From NCBI GenBank assembly GCA_019096195.1, contig JAGTXK010000073.1, positions 1,550,001 to 1,614,000 of the forward strand: a stretch of DNA of 64,000 nucleotides, in the 5' to 3' direction. The position numbers were made by a program, and so were the translations under genes. Below, one piece after another: positions 1 to 12,600 of the stretch. Source of the DNA: Boletus sp. NGJ (Eukaryota > Basidiomycota > Agaricomycetes > Boletales > Boletaceae). Below the pieces are notes generated by a model, which saw only the letters and a list, made by a program, of their open reading frames with translations, was not told the origin of the DNA and did no database searches. The first letter of the stretch is position 1. Each line of letters starts with the position of its first letter.

Positions 1-669
1 GCAATAGCGCTGGCCTGGAAGAGTATGACCCATTATTTCTCAATGCGGGGCTCAATCCGTCGCCTGCGACGCCTTGGACGAGGTCAGTGAGACCGCCGAC
101 GACACCTCCGCGAACACAGCACGCTCCAAACACCACTTCAGGATCCTCATGGGACGAACCGCCGTCTTCATCGTCCCGTGGAGACCCACGTACGCCACAG
201 TTCAATACAGCCTCGGCATTCGGAGATATGGTGCGGGTGTATGGCACGACACCGGGCCGTTTACTAGAGCCATCGTCATCGACTGTTATTGACGGGGTCC
301 AGTTTGATCCCACGTCAACGCCATCTAGAGGGATAAGGTTTGGATTACCTTTCACGACACCCAAGGGATTATCTTCATGGCATGGGCGTCAGGGGTACTG
401 GGCAAGAACTGTTTCACACACCCCTGCGTCCTGGAGAGGATGGCAACGCGGCATCAAGCTCGAGGTATGGTCAACCCTTACTTTATCACGGCAGGGTCGG
501 GGAGGTTTCCGAGGAAGGGCCCTCAGGGGTGCATATGGGGTTATATCGGACAGGCGGAACCACCAACGTCACGCCTGTCGAGAGGGATGCGTTGGACGGA
601 CCGAAGCGGTTGCAGGTGTTGGAGTCGCCACTGGGAGCGAAGAGGTCGAGACGGACGGCAGATTCTTGA
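1..669 (+). CDS. C-terminal part of an unrecognised Ser/Pro-rich protein (5' end outside window)
   Basis: An open frame enters from the left edge (reading from base 3) and codes a Ser/Thr/Pro-rich, low-complexity stretch. It does not itself end properly, but a 55-bp GT-AG intron at 338-392 joins it to a second frame that runs to a TGA at 667-669. The joined tail is rich in Gly, Arg and Ser and ends GAKRSRRTADS. The splice fits both size and phase, so I prefer it to the unspliced reading that continues to 749. No catalytic domain is visible and the family is not recognised. The sequence looks like the disordered C-terminus of a larger regulatory or scaffold protein. Confidence 0.55.
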
Positions 670-3053
670 CGTTGGTAACGTACAATTTTGACGAACTCGT
701 TTTCGTGATTTTCGTTCCGACTGTCCAACTGTCTGAACCGTATGAGTAAATGAATGTATAATTTTATTTGGCTAACTACGGTTTAGTAATAAACTCAGAG
801 GTGAATGTGAGATCACTTCGTTAGCCCAAAGGAGCTAAAGTAGTGATTGCAGTTGTTCAGGCAGAAAAATCAGGGGGACAGCCTTGTGGTACGTACGGCG
901 GTCAAACAGCTGATCCGGGAAGTGTCTCACAAAAAGGTCGTGTGGCGGACTCCAAATTTAAACACCACGCAGAAGATGAAGTGACCTCTGTGAGCACAAG
1001 AAGCCCCGAATTGGGGCGACGAAAAGACGGTGAATGGTCGCCATAAGGGACACATGGAACGAGGGTCTCCGAACCGGCGGAAGCGGATGTCGGGAGTCTC
1101 CAACTGAGATGATCGGACATGGAGAAGAACCTCGGTGGAATAGGTAAGAGGTAGCACGGACCGTGACTGTATGATGCTGCATTGATGCACCGGTTGGGCG
1201 AAAACCAGGGCGGCGCGTAAGTTACAATGTGTAGAAAGGAGAGCGTGGCGATGTTAGGTTTAACGAAGCCGAGGGAGGGAGGTATAGATCCGCCAGGAAA
1301 GTCGGAAGGGGCAAGGAGAAAGACTTGCTGGGCGTGGGATGCGACATGATCAACATATGTGTTGGCGAGCGATGACATGGACGATACAGGGACCGCGTGG
1401 GATTAAAATGTAAGAGTGATGCATTAGGAGTGGATATGAGACTCACAGAGGTGCGGTGACCTGTGACAACCTGAGGGTGGGACTCAGGTCGAGGAAGGTG
1501 AGGTGGAAGTAGGGGAGGGGCAAGATGGTGAGTGTGTAAATCAGCGGAGGTGGGGAACATGGATCCATCGGTAGCAATTCAAGGCATCACATGAAGTGGT
1601 AGAAAAGATGGAGAGGAAAAATACATGAAAAAAGGCGCGCACAATGTCCTCAACAATGGTCGAAGGTGGGTGGATTAGACCTTAGCCATCTAATCGGGGC
1701 ATGATCAATGAGATTGTATACCAGTGCATACCCTCTGCATCGCAAGGTGATGATCTGCAAGGTAGTGGTCTATGAGTGGGCGATAGCATCGACTTCGTCG
1801 ATCCCATGAAAGTAGACCTTCCGAGTGCAGTCTGGTTAGCTATTAAATTTTCGAGCCGCACGGATACCCCTTATGATCTTCGGGATAGTCTCCAACAAGT
1901 CAGGCAAGGCTGGGTTGATGCTTGGGGAGGAATAGAAAATTAGTGAGGTGAATCTGACTATATTGGAGCCTCGAGTCTGGACACAATTAGTTGGAGACTG
2001 ACAAGGTGAACCAACTGTCGAGACTCATCCCTAGGAGGTGGAGGCGACCTGTCCGAGTCTTTTGGCTTGAATTGTGGCAGTACTGGTCTCGTGAGCTAAA
2101 TAGAGTGTATCGTGGCATGAACAAAAGAATAATGATAATCTTGGTGGTGTAGGCCATATATGGATGGCCACGTTACGTTCAGTTATCGATCAGACAAGTA
2201 AAAGTTAACTTACTAACACCCTGAATACGACACTAGTATGTAATTAATCAGTATAGAAAACCGCGCACCTTTCATCAAGCGGGAGAATGTTTTTTTTTTT
2301 GCCGCTATCGATAATCATTCTCATCGATGTGTTTGTGTCTGACAGTGGCAGTCAGTCAGTGATGCACGCACATCGCACAGGTTGCCGCATGTTTGACGCT
2401 GGGACAATTTACATAAAATTGAAGTGACAGCAAGTGAGCTCGGTTAAAACGCACAAGCGCTGGCAATTTCGAGGGATGGGGATTGTGTGTCGAAGTTCGT
2501 GCTCGCCGCATCGACGATACAATTTGGTTGCCCCTGCAACCACGGCTTCTCCCGGAAGCAATTGCTACAGCTCGCGTGACCGATCAAATCGATATTTTCC
2601 TGGGACACTATGGGTGGGTAAAACACCAGGAAGATTCTCAGGCGCTGCTGAAACTGTACCAGCGAGCTGAAGATGAGGGACGCGTTCAGGGACGACGGGT
2701 GGCGGGACATGATGACGGGTGCCGTAAAAGCGACGGGACCATTATTGTTGCGCCAATGGTCCGCGGAGAATGGCTGGCACTGACCTGGGGACGAGGTGAA
2801 TCACGAGGGAAGGAGAAGCTTGGTGCGACGGTGCACCAAAGGGGCGTTCGAACGGGACAGATTTCCTTCTCATTTATTTAGACGGAAGGCCGAGTCTAAG
2901 GTGTCGTTTACGTAAGGCACGGCGTGTTGGATGACTATTTTCCCATGCGACTGATGGATATAACTTGATGGGTCTGTTGCGACGGAGACAGTTGAAAGGG
3001 CCTCTCTCTCCAGTGTTTTGTTACCCTTCACTAGTCACCTTTTTCGACTTCAC
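670..3053. other. Long intergenic stretch without a supported gene
   Basis: About 2.4 kb separates the first gene from the FYVE gene. Both strands carry open frames of 80-160 codons (minus strand 902-1560; plus strand 2483-2881), but overlapping frames are open at once, none shows a known motif, and I could not find splice sites that make a better protein. A poly-T run lies near 2290. The first few hundred bases probably hold the 3' UTR of the left gene and the last hundred or so the promoter of the next one. A small or decayed species-specific gene cannot be excluded. Confidence 0.5.
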
Positions 3054-4124
3054 ATGTCTCTAATTACATCCACCCTCGCCGACCTCGCCACCAAGGCATC
3101 CGTCGCGAGGTCCTATTCTTTCTCCTCTGACGCCTCTTCATTGGCAGAGAGTGCGTCTCAACCTTGCTGGACGCGTGGCCACCCCTCACCTTCTTTTACA
3201 CAGCCTCATCACGACCCACACGCGCGCAGCGTGCACGACCAACTCCGTCTACGACCCCGCGTGCCAACGAGCACCTTGCTGTCCTCCTCCCCAAGAACCT
3301 GTGGAAGGTAAGCGCGCCCGTTCAACTCAAATGCACAGCATCTCACCTGCGGCAGCCTGACACGCTCGCTTCAATCTGCGACAACTTCTACTGTCGCGTC
3401 AAGTTTACCGTTCTTGAACGCCGCCATGTTCGTGTCCTGTCCTTGTTTCCTCTCGGGCGTCAAAACTCATGTCGCCGATCAGCATTGCAGAAAGTGTGGC
3501 GGTGTTTTTTGTTACCGTTGTACCTCGAGGTTCACCCCCCTCCTGGACGTTTCGAATCTCGACTTTCTCCATCCTCCGCGCCACGTGCCTATATTTGCTT
3601 TTGACAGTCCTACGTCACCTGTCAGCTTGGAAAAGGTCTGTGACGAATGTTGGGACCAGATTCACGGTTCCCCACGCACCCCTGACACAAGACCGTCAAC
3701 CCCCATGCTGGTCACATCAGTCTCTTCTACGGCCTCTCCATCACCGACTTCTTCCATTTGTGCTTCTCCAGTCGAGCAATCGACCCTTTTGCCAAGGGCT
3801 GTTCGCGTTAAGCGAAGTTCGTCCCAATTGAGCACAAGGCAACTTCCATTTCCTTCGGTCGTGGCTGCTGTCCCTTCAGATCTAGAGCCTTCGGAGCCTT
3901 CCTTTGGCGAGCTTGATGCCTACCCTTTGCGTCGGTCGAGCATCATCTGCAAAGCTACCGGCGGAGGTCGCTGGGAGCCAAAGAACTCCCCTCCCAAAAT
4001 CGGTTTTCGCATGCCTGGTCGCAAAGCACCGTACGAGCTTGAAATGGAACGCGAGGACGCTGAAGAAGTTCGCCGGCGCATGAATCCGATCGTGAGAGAC
4101 GGAGGTCAGCCATTCCCTCTTTGA
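3054..4124 (+). CDS. FYVE zinc-finger protein (predicted PI3P binder)
   Basis: Four exons: 3054-3150, 3204-3307, 3356-3427 and 3483-4124, giving about 304 residues. The introns are 48-55 bp and restore one frame across the finger. A Ser/Arg-rich N-terminus leads into a FYVE domain at roughly residues 60-145. The signature parts are visible: a WxxD element (LWKPD), Cys pairs, the basic ligand motif RRHHCRKCGG formed exactly across the last splice, and a closing CDECW. By family knowledge the basic motif binds phosphatidylinositol 3-phosphate on endosomal or vacuolar membranes. The C-terminal half is Ser/Pro/Thr-rich and disordered-looking, with no second domain. It does not match the architecture of Fab1, Vps27 or Vac1, so only membrane recruitment is inferred. 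Confidence 0.88.
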
Positions 4125-4529
4125 GCATGGCCCACGTGCACTCATTCCCTTTTTGTCCATTAGCATTCCAGTATCGATTCCGGCAGATTCGGAACCCCCC
4201 GGAGAGTCTTTGTCGCAGCCCTCACCACTTGTCTACGTTCTGATCCTGTTTTGCTTGCTTGTTTAAACGTTATTGACTTTTGTTGTACCTCTGCAGTACT
4301 AGTGTCCATACATACCTGTTCTTCCTATACCCACATGTCTTTCTCCTATGCGCTACCCCCCCTATGCCGCTTCCATGACTGTTATCGTTGTGTTGTGACT
4401 ACCGTATTGTGCTTCTAGAGTGCTCTTACATATCTCATCATATATCTACACTATATACCTTGGTTGTAATATCATCGCCAACTGGTAGAGCGTGCAAAGG
4501 GTGACAGGGGTCGTTCGAGTCTCCGAATC
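4125..4529. other. Intergenic region between the FYVE gene and GCN20
   Basis: About 400 bp, pyrimidine-rich in its middle, holding the FYVE gene 3' UTR and the GCN20 promoter. A CACGTG hexamer lies at 4134-4139 just after the FYVE stop. Apart from the tRNA-like module at 4472-4526, listed separately, I see nothing coding. Confidence 0.6.
4472..4526 (+). other. tRNA-like relic (A-box and B-box) in the GCN20 leader
   Basis: TCGCCAACTGG at 4475-4485 resembles a Pol III A-box (one mismatch) and sits in a small D-arm-like hairpin (CGC...GCG around AACTGGTAGA). GTTCGAGTC at 4513-4521 matches the B-box consensus GWTCRANNC. Start-to-start spacing is 38 bp, slightly short for a tRNA. The T-arm does not pair well and there is no room for a full anticodon arm, so this is not a working tRNA. 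It could be a degraded tRNA, a SINE-head remnant or chance. It lies a few bases before the GCN20 start codon. Confidence 0.3.
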
Positions 4530-7500
4530 ATGCGCGACATGTCCTCGCAAATCTTAAAATCGACCTCCATGACATCTCTGGAAATAGCGGAAGAAATACG
4601 ATCCATATTCCCCGGAACAGAAGAACTGATCGTCCAGTACATCTCTGGTTACCTTGTCGACGATGCCGGCGAAGACGAAGACGTTCTCCAGGTGGCCAAC
4701 GACCTCCTCACCTCCCTTGGTCGAGATCGTCCAGACGATGTACAGAAACTCATGGCCCGACTTCGGGACCTGCTTTCTGAGCAGCTCGCCGCCCGTGCAC
4801 GGAACAGCGCTCGTCCAAAGTTGATGAAGCTGGACAAGGTCGTCGATCTGAGCAAGGTCGGTGCCATATCGACCACGATCGGTCTCGGGGAAGGCGTCGA
4901 CCTTGAGAGCATCAACAAGGGAAAGTGAGTGCTGTGCTGCGGGTGCTTTGTGTGCGCAAAGGGGACAGACGTGAAATGTTGCGCACAGGGCATCCCGCGT
5001 TGACGTCAAGAAACTGGAGAAACAGGAAGCCAAAATCAAGGTGTGGGGGGTGCACTTGTCGGTGGAATGTGGGCTGACGTGTCTTTTCTTCCTCGACAGG
5101 CCAAGATCGAGAAACGTGCGCGTAGAGATCTGTATGAGGGATCCAAGTTACTTGACCAGCATCGCAAGCAGGTAAGCTCTGCTCTCCCCAATATTGTCGT
5201 GGATCCATCTCATCAAATCGTGTACTAGCAAAATTACGAGGAAATGTTTATGAAGGCGAGAACATGCCCATCATGCCCACGCAGATTCTGTCGTGACATC
5301 CGCGAACGCTAGATCAATCCCCTCGAAGCGGCTGCCGCCGCAAAGAACAAGAGCAAAGACATCCAACTTCCGTCCATCGACGTCAATTTTGCTTCCAATC
5401 GCATCCTGTACGCGCATGGTTCACATATTGAGCAGTTCTGATTTGTTGTTTCAAGGTCGGGTGCAAGTCTGACGCTCGCGTACGGTCGTCGCTATGGTTT
5501 GATCGGAAGAAACGGTTAGTGTCGACGCTGGCGAGTTACGACTCATGTCATGATACCAATTGACCAGGTGTCGGAAAGTCGACGTTACTTCGACACATCG
5601 CCATGCGTGAACTACCGATCCCAGCACATATCACGATTCTGTTCGTGGAACAAGAAGTACGTCTAGTCCCGTGCCACCTTCCTCAGACGAGACACCCATC
5701 ATACTTAGATTGTGGGGGACGATACCACGGCCCTTGAGTCTGTCCTGAAAGCCGACGTTTGGAGAGACCATCTACTAAAAGAGGAAACCCTCCTTAATGC
5801 AAAGCTCGGTGAGCTCGAGATAGAGGGAGACGACAAGCGGTTCGAAGATGCAAGGGAAGAGGCAGCAACGAGGCTGGCTGAGGTACACGCCCGGTTGAGT
5901 GATATGGATGCAGAAAGTGGTCCTTCGCGAGCTGCAGCGCTTCTGGCAGGTGAGCAGACAGTAAACGGACTGACATCATGCCGATAAACTATTATTTTGC
6001 AGGTCTCGGTTTCTCCGAAACAGATCAGGCGAAACCGACCAAATCGTTTTCAGGAGGTTGGCGGTGTGTATCATCGAACCGTCGGGCAATATATTGTGCA
6101 CTCAATTTTATTTTAGCATGCGTCTAGCGCTTGCTCGGGCACTATTTGTAAAGGTATATATTCCTGGAAGATGTCATTCGTATCTGTGGTCGACTAACGG
6201 GTTTGGTAGCCAGCCTTGTTGTTGCTTGATGAGCCTTCCAACCATATTGATTTGAATGCCTTGGCATGGCTAGAAGACTATCTCCAAACGTGGGCAGGAA
6301 CACTCCTCGTAGTATCACACGATCGTGCATTCCTGTGAGTTTGGCGTAACCGTTGATGGTTTCGGACTAATGGTGCTTGCAGGGACGCTGTTGCGACTGA
6401 CATCATCCACCAACATTCTGGGCGTTTAGATTATTACAAAGGGTATGTGATAGCATCTCGGACGGAACCGTACACCTTAAATTTCACCCGTTCAGAAACT
6501 TTACCCAGTTCTATTCTACCAAGTCAGAACGTGATCGGAACATGCGGAAAGAGTATGAAGCACAGATGGATTACCGCAAGCATTTGCAGGCATTCATCGA
6601 TAGGTGGAGATATAACGCTAATCGAGGTTAGCCGCCGCTTTCATTCCTCCGAATGTCAAATTTCACGATCGAACTCAGCTGCGCAGGCGCAAGCAAGAAT
6701 AAAGATTTTGGAAAAGGTCGGTTTTCCGGCTTTGATCTCAGATAGTTGGATCTATGATAAACGCATTCCAGCTACCGGATCTTGAACCACCGGAAGAAGA
6801 TGAGAAAGAGACATTCAAGTTCGTGATCCTTTACATATATCGTCCGCGTTCTGACGAACCGTCGCAGATTCCCGGATGCTGAGAAAATACCGCCACCGTT
6901 GCTCCAATTATCAGGTGTCAACTATGGATATAGTGCAGACCAGATTCTTCTTAAGAATATCGATATCGATGTTGGCCTAGATTCTCGAATTGCCGTGGTG
7001 GGTCCGAACGGAGCGGGAAAGTCGACGCTGTGAGGACCCAGGATCTTGTTTTGTGTCTGAGGATGCTCATGGGTATGTTAGTATCAAGCTGCTAACTGAG
7101 GAACTAAGACCTCTGAGTGGGGAGCTCAACAGGAATGGTCGCCTACGAATGTACGCTTCCATGTTACCCTCCGGATTCGAGCTAAATATGTTCACGCAGA
7201 GGCTACTTTGCTCAACACCACGTTGACACGCTCAATCCAGCGATATCGCCCGTTCAATTCCTGGCTTCCAAGTTCCCTGGCAAAACGGAACAGGAATACA
7301 GAGGCCATCTCGGCAATTTCCAGATCAGTGGCATGACAGGGTAGCGTTCTCTCTTTTGCACCAGACTGGAGGGGACTCAGTGAGCTCTTCTGTATGATAG
7401 GTTGCAGTTGATTGGCACCCTGTCCGGAGGTCAGAAATCGCGTGTGGCGTTTGCGGCGCTTTCGTTGATGAACCCGCACATTCTGTTGCTCGACGAACCC

Positions 7501-7891
7501 ACGAACCATCTCGATATCGAGGTCCGTCTCCAACCCTTGTGTTCTTCTATGGTGCGAAGTGCGTTAAACAAATTAACGGACACACGCAGGGTCTCGATGC
7601 ACTGATGACTGCGCTGAATTCTTGGAATGGTGGTGTCATCATTGTCTCGCATGACGAACGGTTCATCACCAACGTTGCAAGAGAGGTAATCAGCATTCTC
7701 GTCAGCGCGTATGTACTAACTGAGATGGGGAACTTAGCTCTGGGTGTGCGCGGACGCGATGGTGACCAAGTTTAAGGGTGACGTACAGGCTTACAAGGTG
7801 GGAGGGGGGTTCTTCTCCGCGTATGTATTGACGCGACCGTAACTTTTTTTAACAGAGTCTGATCGTGAGCAATATCAAAATGCGGCCGTGA
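4530..7891 (+). CDS. GCN20: GCN20-type ABCF ATPase (translation control)
   Basis: A multi-exon gene with two ABC ATPase cassettes and no membrane segments, the layout of ABCF proteins. The N-terminal ~130 residues match the Gcn20 eEF3-like region that contacts Gcn1. Cassette 1 has Walker A GRNGVGKST (split by an intron near 5516-5570), signature SFSGGW and Walker [15 protein letters not shown]; cassette 2 has GPNGAGKST, signature LSGGQKSR and [13 protein letters not shown], each followed by a switch His ([16 protein letters not shown]). The frame stays open across all spliced junctions to the TGA at 7889-7891. By family knowledge it works with Gcn1 on ribosomes to activate the kinase Gcn2 during amino-acid starvation. 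One intron, 5256-5312, starts with GC instead of GT. An in-frame ATG at 4539 is an alternative start. Confidence 0.93.
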
Positions 7892-8115
7892 ACGACAACG
7901 GTGCGATTAGATATGTATTATCATACTGGGGCATTATTTACAAGTGAGTACAATTGTGGCCGTCGTTGTCGTGGCACTTTCTTACCATAATGGTTAAGCC
8001 TCTGCGAACGTAGAGATTCTCAACTCTAAATTTGAAATAGTATAAGTACTCGTGCGTGTGACGGTACTTAAGTGATGTTTGCACTGTACGAATCTGTGAC
8101 TTTTGTGATCTCGCA

Positions 8116-9540
8116 ATGACCCAAGACGATGCAGTATCGACGTTTTGTTATGATGGTGAGGCAGACCCTGACACCTTCAGTCTTCATCAGTTGGGAATCA
8201 CAGTCAGCTCACACTTTGGCACGGCATGTGAACTCAAAAGGTTGGCGGAAGGTGGTTATCACAAGGTTGATATAAGGTCTTCGTTCCTTTTCATTGTAAC
8301 ATTCCTCTTCGCTATAGGTGTATGAAGTTCTACAGGAAGATGGAACATCGCTTCAAGGGCGTTGTTCGTGTTGCGGCACCTGCGTTTCCAAAGGACAAGC
8401 TGGAATCAGAAGTGGGCGAGATTTCATTCGCGGATCCTGCCACATCTTTGCTGACGTCGCATTGTACTTGCTGCACAAACACAGATACCTGTTCCCCAGG
8501 TCTACACGTGGAATTCGGATGCATCTAACCCTGTAGGAGCAGAGTATATGGTTATGCAAAAAGTTAGCGTGCTGATATGGGTATCGTCAACTCTAACATC
8601 GGTATTTAAGATGCCAGGTATTTCTGCTGACACACGGTGGGATACCCTTTCGATGAACGTGAAAGAGCGTGTTGTCTCGCAAGTTGCAGAGTACCTCGGG
8701 GTTATGTTTGCGTTACGTTTCGATCGCGCAGGGGCCCTCTATCTCTCCACATCAAAATATGATGTCTATGTCGGACCTATCGTTAGTATACCGTTCTATC
8801 GTGCCCTCGATGGCGTCATTCGTGTGCGGAGGTCCCATTGCGCACCGAGCTTTCCCAATGTCGCGGGCCTTTTTCAAATACCTTCAGAGTTTCCTACACG
8901 CTGAACTTCACATTCTCTCCCACCATCGCCCTATCGTATCATCGGAGCTCGAGGAAGCAGATGAAAAGGCAGCTGCAAGTCGGCTTGAAGTGACGGAACG
9001 TGTCCTTCGCAAGGCTCTCGCGGTGTGCGGGGAATAATCAGCCCAGTGGACTGACAAGTACGCCGATGACCCCATTTTCACTACGGCTCGACGACTTTCG
9101 CCTGTCGAATATTATGGTATGCTCGTTTATGACACATCTTGCTTGGGGGTAACGAAGTGCCTGACAGATCGACGAGACATCCGGTATCGTGACAGGTCTT
9201 ATCGACTTTGAAGGAGCCACAGTCGCACCTATCTGGGAGTGTGCTATCGTTCCTGGATGGCTACAGGATCCCGATGATCCAGAGGCAAGATACGAAGGCG
9301 GCTCTGCGGTGGACAGACAAAGGTTACCGTGAGATCTTTTGGAAGGTCATGGAAAGCAGGGAGTTCCATGCGTTGTATGAACACGGAAAACCATTCCGAC
9401 ATTTTAGAGCACGGCTGTCACTTCAAGCAGGTACTTGGGCTTCGAAAAATACAGAGGAGTGGGTTGATGAGAGGCTTTCTTGGGCAAAGTTGCATCCTGC
9501 AGTCGCATTGCAGGAAAATAAACAATTAGAGAGAGTCTGA
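8116..9540 (+). pseudogene. Decayed aminoglycoside-phosphotransferase-like (APH family) gene
   Basis: Recognisable blocks of a fungal APH/AIM9-like kinase lie in order: LAEGGYHKVYEVL, VVRVAAPAFPKDKLESEV, the IPVPQVYTWNSDA block, a middle segment from MPGISADTRWDTLSMN to about 8830, the catalytic-loop relic LRLDDFRLSNIM with its Asp and Asn, and GIVTGLIDFEGATVAPIWE followed by the usual C-terminal EEWVDERLSWAKLHP. They do not share one frame. There is a one-base shift after DGTSLQ (near 8358), further shifts near 8830 and 9325, and the intron near 8436-8484 seems to have GA where a GT donor is expected. Two intact-looking introns (8266-8317, 9119-9167) survive. Such families are large in Agaricomycetes, so loss of one copy is unremarkable. 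A sequencing error could explain one shift but not all. Confidence 0.75.
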
Positions 9541-9575
9541 CACCAAGTTCAATGCCGCGCGGTAGTTCAAGGTGT

Positions 9576-9581
9576 CACGTG
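9576..9581. promoter_or_regulatory. E-box CACGTG upstream of TOP2
   Basis: A palindromic CACGTG within GTGTCACGTGTTC, about 85 bp before the TOP2 start codon. bHLH factors of the Cbf1 type bind this core in fungi. Function is inferred from position only. Confidence 0.4.
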
Positions 9582-9664
9582 TTCAGGCCACAAACGCAAA
9601 CGCGTGATTCGTGAACCCGTGTCTACCGTACGACGCGGTCATCAACGCAACGCGACTTTCGACG

Positions 9665-12600
9665 ATGAGCTCGTCAGAAGCCGAGAATTTCGACCTTGAC
9701 AACGTCTCGGGCACAGAGAGCGAGGATTACTCGCCTCCAGCAAAGAAGATCGTGAGGATTCTCGTTCCCTTTCCCCTGACTTTGTCGCGTGCTCACCTTG
9801 CCACTCCTTTGCCCTAGGCCACAGCTCCCCGTAAGAAACTTGCTCCGAAACCTGCTGCGAAGGCAACCAAGTCCGCTCCGAAATCCAAAGCGGCCGCCCC
9901 AAGGAAAGTACTCGCAGCGAAGGATGAGAGCGCCTCAGACGCCTCGGAGATTGACGAGGATGGCGACGACTCAGATAACGGGAACACCACGCGAGCTGCA
10001 GCTCCCGCGATGAATGGAAAGAAGAAAACAGCATCGGAAACATACACAAAGGTGCGCGTCATCCGGTCCTTTTGGCGATGCTTGCTTACCTTTCCCCGAA
10101 CTAGTTGACCCAACTCGAGCATATTCTCAAGCGGCCTGATTCGTATATCGGGAGTGTGGAGACCGTCACTCAGCTGATGTGGACGTATGATTCTGAGAAC
10201 AAGCGTGTGGTACATCGCGAAGTCAAGTATGTTCCGGGCTTTTTCAAAATTGTGGACGAAATTCTCGTCAATGCGGCGGATAACAAGGTATGTATGCTAC
10301 TTCATGGGACATGTCGCCTCACCTAAACTCTCTTGAGATCAACGATCCCAACATGGACACGCTCAAAGTCAACATCGATGTAGACGAAGGAACAATATCC
10401 ATATACAACAATGGTCGCGGTATACCCATCGAGACGCACAGCAAGGAGAAGATGTATATTCCAGAACTTATCTTTGGTCATCTGCTGTCATCTTCTAACT
10501 ATGACGATGACGAAAAGAAGCTGACGGGTGGTCGTAACGGTTACGGTGCCAAGCTGGCCAACATTTACTCGCACGAATTCACTATTGACACCGCCGACAA
10601 GAACTCAGGCCAAAAGTACAAACAGACATGGTCGAATAACATGAGCAAATGCGGAACCGCGAAAATTACAAAGAACGGCAAAGGGGAAGAGTATACTAGG
10701 GTCACCTTTAGGCCAGACCTGAAGCGCTTTGGAATGGAGCGTATTGATAAGGATACGCTGTCCCTCCTCAAGAGGCGCGTCTATGATATGGCTGGCACAA
10801 TCAGGGATGTCAAGGTCTTTCTCAATGACGAACGCTTGAAGATCAAGAACTTCAAGCAGTACGTGGACATGTACCTTGAATCCGCTGCCGCCGAGGCAGC
10901 CGCAACTTCCGGAGGTGCTGCACAGGCGAAACCGACTATGATCTACGAGCAAATTGGCCCGCGCTGGGAGGTCGCTTTTGCCGTCTCGGAAGGGACGTTC
11001 CAACAGGTCTCGTTTGCAAACTCGATTGCGACGACTAAAGGCGGTAGCCATGTCACACTTATGGCCGACCAAATCGCCAAGAATCTTATTGCTGCCATTG
11101 AGAAGAAGAACAAGGCTGCCAAGGTCAAGCCTGCACAGATCAAGAACCACATGTGGGTCTTCGTGAACGCCCTGATCGAGAACCCTACGTTCGACAGTCA
11201 GACAAAAGAGACGCTGACGTTGACCGCATCCAAGTTTGGTACGAAGCCGGTTTTGTCTGAGGATTTCATGAAGAAAGGTCAGTCTAAATCATGTTTATGA
11301 ACCCAAGACTTACATTATACCTCCAGTTTTGAAATCCTCCATTATCGATAACGTGCTAAACTGGGCAAAGTTCAAGGCAGACCAACAGATCAAGAAGACC
11401 GATGGAACGAAGCGCAACCGGTGAGTAGGCCTAATGTATGCGCTGTTTTAGACCTAATTTCTGTGATAGCCTTACCGGCATGACCAAGCTAGCTGACGCC
11501 AACAATGCTGGAACGAGGACTGCTGATCGGTGCACTCTCATCTTAACGGAAGGAGACTCCGCCAAAGCTCTCGCAGTTGCTGGTCTTGGTGTTGTTGGAC
11601 GCGATCATTTCGGTGTCTTTCCATTGCGCGGAAAGTTGCTGAATGTACGAGAAGCTAAGCATGACCAGATCATGAAGAATGAAGAAATCCAGAACATTAA
11701 GAAAATTATGGGTTTACAGCATAACAAGGAGTATACGAACGTCGGCAGTTTGCGATACGGTCGGCTGATGATTATGACTGATCAGGTCAGAGTTCAATTT
11801 GTTCACAAAATTCTAGGCTGACTCCAAAGTCACAATATAGGATCACGATGGCTCCCATATCAAGGGTCTTCTTATCAATTTCTTGGATCATTTCTACCCT
11901 TCGCTGCTTAAAATCCCCAATTTCCTCGTCGAGTTCGTAACACCTATCGTGCGGGTATCAAAAGGAAAGCAGCGAATTGATTTCTTCACCATACCTGAAT
12001 ATGAGCAATGGCTGGAGGGAACGCAAGATGCGCACAAGTGGGACTCGAAGTACTACAAGGTTCGTTGTTACTGTGTGGTTCCCTTTGCATTCCGTTTACT
12101 GGAAAATATGTCAGGGCCTTGGAACGAGCAGTGATGCCGATGCACGTTACTACTTCAGCAATATGGCGAAGCACATGATTCCATTTGCTTCTACTCAAGA
12201 CGGCGACAAGGAACTCATCGAGCTCGCATTCAGCAAGAAAAAAGCTGATGAGCGGAAGGAATGGCTCCGCCAGTTCAAGGTAAGCTAAATAACCTCAAGT
12301 GCTGGCATTGTCTGACTCGCCTGCAGCCGGGGACATACCTTGATCATAACATGGATGAGATCCCATTCTCGGATTTCATCAACAGAGAGCTGATTCTGTT
12401 CTCGATGGCCGACAATGTTCGATCGATTCCCTCAGTAGTGGATGGTCTCAAACCAGGTCAACGAAAGGTTATCTGGGGTTGCTTCAAGCGCAAGCTCAAG
12501 AAAGAGATCAAAGTCGCTCAGCTCGTCGGTTATATTTCTGAAGTGGCAGCGTACCACCATGGTGAAGCCTCCTTGACCATGACTATCGTCAACCTAGCCC

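Noticed and set aside
87-749. Single unspliced 220-codon gene at the left edge
   Set aside because: The frame is open to the left of the first Met, and a standard 55-bp intron leads into a better C-terminus.
902-1560. Two overlapping minus-strand frames of 112 and 158 codons
   Set aside because: Both frames are open over the same bases, have no motif, and no splice model gave a recognisable protein.
2444-2881. Open frames on both strands (plus 132 codons, minus 88 codons)
   Set aside because: No motif in either, no convincing start context or splice extension; kept only as part of the intergenic note.
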